Source: Clostridiaceae bacterium
GTDB taxonomy: Bacteria; Bacillota; Clostridia; Oscillospirales; Acutalibacteraceae
Assembly (NCBI GenBank): GCA_904502215.1
Contig: CAJGDQ010000035.1
Span: 1-8,343 of the forward strand
Direction: 5' to 3'
Length of the DNA stretch: 8,343 nt
The number at the start of each line of letters is the position of its first letter. The first letter of the stretch is position 1. This document shows, piece by piece, positions 1 through 6,033 of the stretch. Both the position numbers and the translations under genes were made by a program. The notes under the pieces were generated by a model, which worked only from the letters and a program-made list of their open reading frames with translations, was not told the origin of the DNA and searched no databases.

Positions 1-5
1 TTTAT

Positions 6-2306
6 TTATTCAGTTTCGGTTGTTTCCTCAGCCACAGGCTCAGTTCCGGGGTCTTTTAACAAAGTTCCCGTATGAGAAGAGCAGGCCTCGGGAAGCTTAT
101 TCTTCTTATACCAGCCAACCGCCTTATTAGGACAGGCTTCAGTTGCCAAAGCACCTGTTGCGGTGCAGTAATACTTATCAACCGCATAGCTGCTATCGGT
201 AAACTCCTTAACCTTAAGTCCCTTATGCGCCTTAGACATAACATTACCCCACATTTTAAGGGCGATACCGCTATGTCTTTGAGGAATAGGCTGCATTTCC
301 TCATAGCCGCACCAAACCGAAGCAATATAATGAGGAGTTCCGCCAACAAACCAAAGGTCGTTTTGGTCGTTTGAAGTTCCCGTTTTAGCATATATCTTCA
401 TATTTGGAATATATGAAGCTGCCGCTTTACCCGTTCCGTTACCACCATAAACTACCGTTTGCAAGAGGTGGTTCATAATTGTTGCGGTATCCTCACTAAC
501 AGCCATTTTGGGCTGTTTTTTCTTTTCTAAAATCACATCTCCCTGTTGGTCGCAAACCTTAGTATAAAGGATTGGCTCATAATAAACTCCGCCGTTACCG
601 AAAACAGCAAAGGCTGCTGCCGATTCCATGGTTGTTAGTCCGCCGTTAGTTCCGCCCATTCCTAAAGGCGAAAGGTTTTTATCCTCTTCATTAAGGGTTG
701 TTATTCCTAGCTTTTCGGTTAGAAAATTATAAGAGGTATCGGGAGTTAACTTGTTAACAAGATAAACGGGAATAGTATTAACCGAGCGTTCAAGGGCATA
801 CTGAACAGTTATATTGCCCCAATAAGACTCATACCAGTTAACAGGGGTCCATCCGTTATAGCTTGTTTTGGTGTCATTAACAATACTGGAATAATTGATT
901 AAATCCTGTTCAATAGCCAATGAATATGCGCCGATAGGCTTCATTGTTGAACCGGGCTGACGAATAGCATCGGTTGCACAGTTAAAGCCTCTGTTAGTGG
1001 TTTTTTCGCCGATTCCGCCAACTATTGCCTTAACATTACCCTCATAATCCATAACGGTTATGCCGCCGGTCATCGACTTATCGTTTTTACCCTTTATTCC
1101 ATATGTTGCACTATCTTTAAAAACCTCTTCGGCTGCCGCCTGAATATCGGGGTCAACCGTTGCGTAAATCTTATAACCGCTATTATAGAAAAGCTGATTT
1201 GCGTGCGACTTATCATAGCCGTATTGCTCGGCTAAATCGCTTGTAATCTGCTCTATCAAGGCATCAACAAAATAGGAATTGACTGCATCCTGATTTCGAA
1301 CACCCTCTTGAGCCACAATCTTGATTTCCTCTTTAAGAGCATTTTCATATTCTTCTTTTGTTATATACTTTTGGTCAAGCATTTGATAAAGAACCGACTC
1401 TTTGCGTTCTTTATTATTTTCAGGATAGCTAATTGGAGAATAATAGGATGGGCTCTTGGTGATAGATGCAAGACAAGCGCACTCGGCAATGGTTAAATCC
1501 TTAACCGATTTGCCAAAATAATAGTTTGCCGCAACCTCAACACCATAGGTGCCGTGGCCCATAGGAATAGTATTCAGATAGCATTCGAGAATGGTATCTT
1601 TAGAATATCTTCCCTCTAAATATCTTGCCCTCATTATTTCCCTAACCTTACGGCTGGCCTTTTGAGAGCGGTCATCAGTGAGGTTTTTAACCAACTGCTG
1701 AGTTATGGTCGAACCGCCTTGACGGGAAGAATAAATAGGCACAAACTCATTGATAAATGCACCGATGGTTCTCTTCCAGTCAATCCCCTCGTGCTCGAAG
1801 AAACGCTTGTCCTCAATAGCAACAAAGGCATTTGCAAGCATTTGAGGAATACCATCATAATCGGGGTCCTTCTCATCAATTGCAACCTTATCATAATCAA
1901 CCCATATTCTATTAAACTCACCATGCAAACGGCGGTATTCCTTATAACCGCCCTTTCCATCTTCAATATAAATGGTTGTGGTGAAATTAAGATTGTTTTC
2001 AAGGTCCTCATCCATAGTTGCATCAACCATAGTAAATGCATAGAAAAGGAAAGAGCCTATAACCAAGCTAACGGTTATAACACCCACAAGGAAAATGGTT
2101 AAAATAAGCTTTAAGGTTTTTTGTTTGCGGGTTTGTTTGCTTGTCTTTCTATTATCATCATTTTTAGGAGCCTTTGAGGAAAAACTGTTAAGGTCGAAGC
2201 TATCCTCTAAAGGTTCTTGCTGTTTAGAAAAATCATAGCTAAAAAGTTCTAATTCTTCATCTCTTTGCTCGGGATTATTGCCCGAGTTGCTGTTTATGTT
2301 ATCCAA
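6..2306 (-). CDS. Class A penicillin-binding protein (PBP1A type), bifunctional peptidoglycan glycosyltransferase/transpeptidase
   Basis: A membrane-anchored enzyme that polymerises lipid II into glycan strands and cross-links their stem peptides outside the membrane. The 766-residue length is normal for the class. A charged cytoplasmic tail of about 65 residues, ending in a basic K/R patch, precedes one membrane helix (about 66-91). The glycosyltransferase (GT51) domain follows, with EDKRFFEHEG (catalytic Glu165), GGSTITQQLVKNL (198-210) and ILECYLNT (second Glu, 241). The transpeptidase domain has STMK (nucleophile Ser453, Lys456), SVN (508-510) and KTGT (641-644). After it comes a tail with three cysteines (714, 725, 742) and an acidic, Thr/Glu-rich end. 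The start is TTG: GGAGG lies 7 bases upstream and no in-frame ATG fits as well. The gene has its own likely promoter in the 69-bp gap after ung. The family is certain; the paralogue name (ponA/pbp1A) is not, so no symbol is given. Confidence 0.97.
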   Translation of the reverse strand: MDNINSNSGNNPEQRDEELELFSYDFSKQQEPLEDSFDLNSFSSKAPKNDDNRKTSKQTRKQKTLKLILTIFLVGVITVSLVIGSFLFYAFTMVDATMDEDLENNLNFTTTIYIEDGKGGYKEYRRLHGEFNRIWVDYDKVAIDEKDPDYDGIPQMLANAFVAIEDKRFFEHEGIDWKRTIGAFINEFVPIYSSRQGGSTITQQLVKNLTDDRSQKASRKVREIMRARYLEGRYSKDTILECYLNTIPMGHGTYGVEVAANYYFGKSVKDLTIAECACLASITKSPSYYSPISYPENNKERKESVLYQMLDQKYITKEEYENALKEEIKIVAQEGVRNQDAVNSYFVDALIEQITSDLAEQYGYDKSHANQLFYNSGYKIYATVDPDIQAAAEEVFKDSATYGIKGKNDKSMTGGITVMDYEGNVKAIVGGIGEKTTNRGFNCATDAIRQPGSTMKPIGAYSLAIEQDLINYSSIVNDTKTSYNGWTPVNWYESYWGNITVQYALERSVNTIPVYLVNKLTPDTSYNFLTEKLGITTLNEEDKNLSPLGMGGTNGGLTTMESAAAFAVFGNGGVYYEPILYTKVCDQQGDVILEKKKQPKMAVSEDTATIMNHLLQTVVYGGNGTGKAAASYIPNMKIYAKTGTSNDQNDLWFVGGTPHYIASVWCGYEEMQPIPQRHSGIALKMWGNVMSKAHKGLKVKEFTDSSYAVDKYYCTATGALATEACPNKAVGWYKKNKLPEACSSHTGTLLKDPGTEPVAEETTETE

Positions 2307-2311
2307 GAAAA

Positions 2312-2318
2312 CACCTCC
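2312..2318 (-). promoter_or_regulatory. Ribosome binding site that fixes the TTG start of the PBP gene
   Basis: GGAGGTG on the minus strand is a near-perfect anti-16S match. Its GGAGG core sits 7 bases before the TTG codon at 2306. No in-frame ATG stands at a comparable distance, so this site decides the non-ATG start. Confidence 0.85.
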
Positions 2319-2339
2319 AACATAAAGGTATGCTTTAAT

Positions 2340-2368
2340 ATTTTACCACATTTATACTAAAAAATCAA
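2340..2368 (-). promoter_or_regulatory. Probable SigA-type promoter of the PBP gene
   Basis: On the minus strand, TTGATT (2368-2363, 4 of 6 consensus bases) is followed by a 17-base spacer and TAAAAT (2345-2340, 5 of 6). TG one base before the -10 makes it an extended -10. It begins 8 bases past the ung stop codon and ends 33 bases before the PBP start, so the PBP gene need not depend on the lysine-controlled operon upstream. In AT-rich DNA such matches arise by chance, but the spacing, the extended -10 and the intergenic position all agree. Confidence 0.6.
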
Positions 2369-2375
2369 ATTTGCC

Positions 2376-3035
2376 TTACCAAGCAATCTCTTTAAGGCCG
2401 TTTTGCCTTAAAATTTCATTTGTTTTAGAAAAATGGCGACATCCCATAAATCCCCTCGAAGCCGACAGAGGACTTGGGTGCACCGTCATCAATTTATAAT
2501 GCTTAGGATTGGTTATAGCCTCGGCTTTCTTTTGAGCATTAGCTCCCCAAAGCAAGAAAACAACGGGTGTTGCCTTTTTATTAAGCTCAAAAATTATTCT
2601 ATCGGTGAAATTCTCCCAACCCTTTCCCTTATGGCTGTTGGGATTTGCCTCTCTAACAGTTAATACGGCATTAAGAAGCAATACCCCCTGCTTTGCCCAA
2701 GGGGTAAGGTCGCCATTTTTAGTAATAGGTCTACCAATATCGGCAAGCTGCTCCTTAAAGATATTTTTAAGGGATGGCGGAGGGGTTACACCCTCTTTTA
2801 CCGAGAAGCAAAGCCCGTGCGCCTGCCCCTCGCCGTGATATGGGTCCTGACCGATTATAACAACCCGAGTTTCCTCAAAAGAGGTCATTTTAAGGGCGTT
2901 GAAAATATCATCAATATGCGGATAAATCTTTTGAGTTTCATATTCAACCTTTAAAAACTCCTGAAGAGCCTTGTAATAAGGCTTTTCCCATTCATCCTTT
3001 AAGATTTCATCCCAGTCGTTTCCAATCTTAACCAT
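2376..3035 (-). CDS. ung: Uracil-DNA glycosylase, family 1
   Basis: Removes uracil from DNA, produced by cytosine deamination or dUTP misincorporation, and so starts base excision repair in the cytoplasm. The 219 residues match the usual family length. The water-activating motif GQDPYH (62-67, catalytic Asp64), the uracil-stacking Phe77 in GLCFS, Asn122 in LLLNAVLTV, and the DNA-intercalating loop HPSPLSASRGF (His186 onward) are all present, so the enzyme should be active. The start is ATG, with AGGAG 5 bases upstream; that AGGAG overlaps the lysA stop codon (TAGGAG). Only 8 bp separate it from lysA and no promoter fits there, so it is probably the third gene of the riboswitch-controlled operon. 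Its co-transcription with lysine genes is inferred from layout only. Confidence 0.97.
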   Translation of the reverse strand: MVKIGNDWDEILKDEWEKPYYKALQEFLKVEYETQKIYPHIDDIFNALKMTSFEETRVVIIGQDPYHGEGQAHGLCFSVKEGVTPPPSLKNIFKEQLADIGRPITKNGDLTPWAKQGVLLLNAVLTVREANPNSHKGKGWENFTDRIIFELNKKATPVVFLLWGANAQKKAEAITNPKHYKLMTVHPSPLSASRGFMGCRHFSKTNEILRQNGLKEIAW

Positions 3036-3043
3036 AAAAACTC

Positions 3044-4339
3044 CTAAATATCAAGAGAACAAATATCCTCTAAACTCTCTCTTTTAACAGCAAGATAATC
3101 CTCGCCATCCTTTAGCATAACAACAGGCGGGCGGGGCACTCGGTTATAGTTAGAGGCCATCGAATAATTATATGCTCCCGTTGTGAGCACTGCTAAAATC
3201 TCATCCTTTAAAGGCTTTGTTATATTAACATCTTCTTGAATCAAATCTCCCGATTCGCAGCATCTTCCCGAAATGGTTGCTACAAAATCCTTTTCATCAT
3301 TTGCTCTTGAAGCCAAAACAACTGTATATGGAGATTCATAAAGAGTATAGCGTGGGTTATCGGTCATACCGCCATCTATAGACACATAATTCTTATAACC
3401 CTTAACCTCTTTAACATTGGTAACGGTATAAAGGGTCATACCGGCGTCTGCAACAAGGCTTCTGCCCGGCTCCATATGAATTTTAGGAATAGCAATACCA
3501 AATCTTTCGCATTGCTTATTTAAAACATATGAAACCTCTTTGATTTTTTCATCATAATCAATAACAGGCTCTTGTTCTACATAGCGAACACCGAAACCGC
3601 CGCCGATATTTAAAATTTCAGGCTCAAAATTAAATGCTTTTTTCATTTCCACTATGAACCCGAGCATTATTTCCAAGGTTGTAGCAAATGGCTCGGACTC
3701 AAAAATTTGCGAGCCAATATGACAATGATATCCTTGAAGCTCAACATTTTCAAGTTCTATCGCAAGCTTAACAAACCCTTTTGCCTGACCGGTTTCAATA
3801 GCAACACCAAACTTTGATTCGGTTGAGCCTGTTGAAATCTTTTTATGGGTATGAGGGTCGATACCGGGAGAAACTCTAAGCAAAACCCTTTGTTTTTTAC
3901 CCATCTCTCCTGCTATTTCATTGATAGCCTTTAATTCTTCCTCATTATCGGCAACAAAAGTGCCAACACCCTTTTCCATTGCAAAACGGATTTCCTCATC
4001 AGTTTTGCTGTTTCCGTGGAAAAAGGCTCTGTCCATAGGAAAGCCTGCCGAGGAGGCTGTGAAAATCTCCCCCGCCGACACAACATCAATATCTATTCCC
4101 TCTTCGGCCATAATTCTATAAATTTGCTTGCAGGAAAAAGCCTTTGAAGCAAATTCAGGCATAGAGCCCTTAGGGAAATATCTCTCCATTGCATTTTTAT
4201 AAACCCTAACTCTCTCACGGATTTTGTTTTCATCCATGAGATAAAGGGGTGTGCCATACTTTTTAGCCAATTCGGTAGTATCAATGCCGGCAAAGGTTAA
4301 ATGGCCCTTCTCATTAACCGAAATATTATCGCAAATCAT
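3044..4339 (-). CDS. lysA: Diaminopimelate decarboxylase
   Basis: A PLP-dependent fold-III enzyme that decarboxylates meso-diaminopimelate to L-lysine, the last step of the pathway, in the cytoplasm. The 431 residues are typical. The alanine-racemase-like barrel (about 30-310) carries the PLP lysine in FASKAFSC (Lys66), the HIGSQ motif (207-211), the phosphate-binding GGGFG (246-250) and EPGR (290-293). The C-terminal beta domain has DGGMTDNPR, CCESGD (360-365, the Cys-Glu pair that completes the partner subunit's active site) and GAYNYSMASNYNR. The start is ATG with AGGAG 6 bases upstream, and the dapA stop codon is fused to that AGGAG. dapA lies 9 bp upstream and ung 8 bp downstream. The enzymes between DapA and LysA (such as dapB) must be encoded elsewhere. 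Confidence 0.97.
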   Translation of the reverse strand: MICDNISVNEKGHLTFAGIDTTELAKKYGTPLYLMDENKIRERVRVYKNAMERYFPKGSMPEFASKAFSCKQIYRIMAEEGIDIDVVSAGEIFTASSAGFPMDRAFFHGNSKTDEEIRFAMEKGVGTFVADNEEELKAINEIAGEMGKKQRVLLRVSPGIDPHTHKKISTGSTESKFGVAIETGQAKGFVKLAIELENVELQGYHCHIGSQIFESEPFATTLEIMLGFIVEMKKAFNFEPEILNIGGGFGVRYVEQEPVIDYDEKIKEVSYVLNKQCERFGIAIPKIHMEPGRSLVADAGMTLYTVTNVKEVKGYKNYVSIDGGMTDNPRYTLYESPYTVVLASRANDEKDFVATISGRCCESGDLIQEDVNITKPLKDEILAVLTTGAYNYSMASNYNRVPRPPVVMLKDGEDYLAVKRESLEDICSLDI

Positions 4340-4348
4340 AAGTAACTC

Positions 4349-5236
4349 CTAAAATTTGATGCCAAGATTTCTCATTTCATCTAAAAGAACCTTTTTATGA
4401 GCCTCTTCCATAGAGGTTAAAGGAAGTCTTAAATAATCCTCGCAAAAGCCCATTGCAGCCATAGCAGCCTTAACAGGAATGGGGTTAACCTCGCTAAACA
4501 ATGCGTTTATTAAAGGCAAGTATTTAAGCTGCAACTCACAACTTTCCTTAACTTTACCCTCAAAAAATCTATCGCAGATTGCAACTGATTCTGCCGGAGC
4601 AACATTAGAAAGCACCGAAATGCAGCCCTTTCCTCCGAGCGACATAATAGGCACGATTTGGTCATCATTACCCGAATAAATATTAATCTTATCACCGCAT
4701 AAAGCCGCAATCTCGGCAATATTCGAGATATTACCCGAAGCTTCCTTAATAGCATTTATATTCGGGTGGTCTGCCAATGTTGCAACTGTTTTAGGCTCAA
4801 TATTAACACCCGTTCTTGAGGGAACATTATAAAGAATAACCGGAACGGTTGATTCATCGGCAATTTGGGTGAATAACTTAATAAGTCCGTTTTGGGTTGC
4901 CTTGTTGTAATAAGGGGTAACAACTAAAACTCCGTCAACCCCAACCTCGCAAGCAAATCGGGTTAGCTCCAAGGCATAAGCGGTATCATTAGAGCCTGTT
5001 CCCGCAATAATCGGAACTCTGCCGCCTGCCTTGCGAACAGAATAAGCGATAACCTCTTTATGCTCTTCATCGGTAAGGGTTGAGCCCTCACCTGTTGTTC
5101 CTGCAATAACCAAAGCATTAACACCCTCAGCTATTTGCCAGTCAATAAGTCTTCCTAAGGCATCATAATCAATGCCATTCTCGGTAATAGGAGTAATAAG
5201 AGCTGTTGCAATTCCTTCAAAAATTGGTTTTTTCAT
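4349..5236 (-). CDS. dapA: 4-hydroxy-tetrahydrodipicolinate synthase (dihydrodipicolinate synthase)
   Basis: Condenses pyruvate with aspartate semialdehyde, the first committed step to diaminopimelate (for peptidoglycan) and lysine, in the cytoplasm. A single class I aldolase-type TIM barrel fills its 295 residues. The Schiff-base lysine is Lys164 (AIKEASG). GTTGE (46-50, Thr47), the second Tyr of TPYY (Tyr110), Tyr136 and Arg141 (LYNVPSRTG) complete the active site. A GTG 9 bases upstream (5245) would add MLK, but only 2 bases separate it from AAGGA, whereas the ATG at 5236 has 11; I therefore use ATG. By eye, several lysine-allosteric residues of the E. coli enzyme differ (His53 position is Asp56, Glu84 position is Tyr87), suggesting weak feedback inhibition. 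Expression should be repressed by lysine through the leader riboswitch. Confidence 0.96.
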   Translation of the reverse strand: MKKPIFEGIATALITPITENGIDYDALGRLIDWQIAEGVNALVIAGTTGEGSTLTDEEHKEVIAYSVRKAGGRVPIIAGTGSNDTAYALELTRFACEVGVDGVLVVTPYYNKATQNGLIKLFTQIADESTVPVILYNVPSRTGVNIEPKTVATLADHPNINAIKEASGNISNIAEIAALCGDKINIYSGNDDQIVPIMSLGGKGCISVLSNVAPAESVAICDRFFEGKVKESCELQLKYLPLINALFSEVNPIPVKAAMAAMGFCEDYLRLPLTSMEEAHKKVLLDEMRNLGIKF

Positions 5237-5246
5237 TTTTAACACA

Positions 5247-5252
5247 TTCCTT
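5247..5252 (-). promoter_or_regulatory. Ribosome binding site deciding the dapA start
   Basis: AAGGAA on the minus strand lies downstream of the riboswitch terminator. It is 11 bases (counted from AAGGA) before the ATG at 5236 but only 2 bases before the in-frame GTG at 5245, which favours the ATG. An ATG overlapping that GTG reads straight into a stop codon (ATG TGT TAA) and can be ignored. Confidence 0.65.
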
Positions 5253-5265
5253 TTTTAAAATTCAT

Positions 5266-5290
5266 AAAAAAATAGCCGATTGCTCGGCTA
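5266..5290 (-). terminator. Intrinsic terminator of the lysine riboswitch
   Basis: On the minus strand a perfect 7-bp stem, TAGCCGA/TCGGCTA, closes a GCAA tetraloop and is followed directly by seven T residues. It lies between the aptamer and dapA and has no gene of its own to end, as expected for a regulatory attenuator. Its 5' arm shares bases 5287-5290 with the antiterminator, so the two folds exclude each other. Confidence 0.92.
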
Positions 5291-5349
5291 CCAAAAAATC
5301 AGAAAGGAAGCATACAAAAAGTATGCCGAAAATCCTGTTTTTCGATAGC
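5287..5349 (-). promoter_or_regulatory. Antiterminator hairpin of the lysine riboswitch
   Basis: The minus-strand segment 5349-5338 (GCTATCGAAAAA) pairs without interruption with 5298-5287 (TTTTTTGGTAGC), giving 12 bp including two G-T(U) wobbles. Pairing continues past one bulged A as CAG/CTG. The tip carries another perfect hairpin, GCATAC/GTATGC with a five-T loop (5310-5326). The 5' side uses the 3' strand of aptamer stem P1 (5344-5348) and the 3' side uses the terminator's first arm. Forming P1 with lysine bound would release the terminator. The pairings are read directly; the switching is inferred from known lysine riboswitches. Confidence 0.8.
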
Positions 5350-5502
5350 TCTCCGCAAATGCGACAGTAAACCGGATATTATTCCGTTTTACCAGGAAAA
5401 CCTTTGCCAAGGCAAACCTTCGGCGGCTGTTCCTTTAACCCTTGGCATCTCTCCGCCGAGATTAGCATCCAAAGACTACTCATAACAAACCGCGCCTCTA
5501 TC
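5344..5502 (-). ncRNA. Lysine riboswitch (L-box) aptamer
   Basis: The minus-strand leader matches the L-box consensus in order: GATAGAGGCGCG at the 5' end, AGTA, GCCGAAG in the core, CTGTC, and GGAGAGCTATC at the 3' end. P1 is GATAG/CTATC (5502-5498 with 5348-5344). P3 is a perfect 7-bp GCCAAGG/CCTTGGC (5446-5440 with 5412-5406). P4 is GTAAA/TTTAC plus CGGA/TCCG around an AT-rich loop (5392-5367). The length of about 159 bases is slightly compact for the class. Placement before dapA-lysA fits lysine-dependent repression. Together with the promoter, antiterminator and terminator it accounts for nearly all of the 300-base gap between genes. Confidence 0.95.
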
Positions 5503-5513
5503 TTATTGAAAAT

Positions 5514-5542
5514 AATTTAACATATAATAAAACATTTGTCAA
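5514..5542 (-). promoter_or_regulatory. Promoter of the lysine riboswitch-dapA-lysA-ung unit
   Basis: On the minus strand, a perfect -35 TTGACA (5542-5537) is followed by a 17-base spacer and TAAATT (5519-5514, 4 of 6). TG one base upstream gives an extended -10 that compensates for the weaker hexamer. Transcription would begin near 5507, about five bases before aptamer stem P1, which is the usual arrangement for a riboswitch. The -35 starts only 8 bases past the stop codon of the upstream gene. Confidence 0.8.
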
Positions 5543-5550
5543 CTAAATAT

Positions 5551-6033
5551 TTAAAAGAAAATCTCGGCAGCACCGTAACTGACAAAGGCAACCACTATTC
5601 CGGCTATCAAAACGCCCAAAACAACCGATGGGAAGGCCTTTTTAAGAGGCATATCAAGCATTGCTGCAACAAGTGCCCCTGTCCAAGCACCAGTGCCGGG
5701 TAAGGGGATTGCAACAAAAATTGTTAGTCCCCAAAAAGCATAGCGAAGAACCTTCTCCTTATTCTTTTCGGCCTTGGCTTCCATTTTATCAACAACGCCG
5801 TTAAGCTTTGGGCTAACCTTTCTCATCCAAGCAAAAATCTTTTTTATAAAAAGAATTATAAATGGAATCGGAATAAGATTTCCTATCATAGCAACAGGAA
5901 TCGCTATCTCGGGAGCAAGCCCCATACCCGTAGCATAAGGTATCGCACCTCTAAGCTCTATAACGGGAACCATTGAAATAAAAAAGGTTGTGATAATCTT
6001 ACCTATGGTTGTTCCAAACAAAAAATTAATCAT
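5551..6033 (-). CDS. Small integral membrane protein, COG2426 / 'putative small multi-drug export protein' family (PF06695)
   Basis: A 160-residue inner-membrane protein of unproven function; the family name implies drug export, but I know of no firm biochemical support. Visible are an N-terminal hydrophobic segment (about 8-25) leading into the signature ELRGAIPYA (26-34), a second helix (about 42-64), a basic and charged cytoplasmic-looking stretch (65-97), the glycine/proline-rich PLPGTGAWTGA (110-120) and a final helix (about 135-156). The repeated pattern of a hydrophobic stretch with a Gly/Pro break resembles re-entrant loops. It starts at ATG, with AGGA 4 bases upstream (or AGAGG slightly further), and overlaps the end of the flippase gene by 8 bp, indicating coupled translation. 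No terminator separates its stop from the dapA promoter. Confidence 0.88.
   Translation of the reverse strand: MINFLFGTTIGKIITTFFISMVPVIELRGAIPYATGMGLAPEIAIPVAMIGNLIPIPFIILFIKKIFAWMRKVSPKLNGVVDKMEAKAEKNKEKVLRYAFWGLTIFVAIPLPGTGAWTGALVAAMLDMPLKKAFPSVVLGVLIAGIVVAFVSYGAAEIFF

Noticed and set aside
1662..2102. Plus-strand open frame of 146 codons opposite the PBP gene.
   Set aside because: It is antisense to the conserved glycosyltransferase coding region, has no recognisable domain or ribosome binding site, and is best explained as a shadow.
5379..5483. A 34-codon open frame (ATG to TAA, minus strand) inside the riboswitch leader, containing four Lys codons, as a possible leader peptide.
   Set aside because: It lies wholly within the aptamer, no real ribosome binding site precedes it (the GAGG upstream is a conserved aptamer base set), and its Lys codons are scattered. 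The riboswitch already explains lysine control.
5541..5562. AT-rich short palindrome (AAATATTT) at the end of the COG2426 gene as a terminator.
   Set aside because: The stem is only A-T pairs, very short, and lacks a following T run; it would not terminate transcription.
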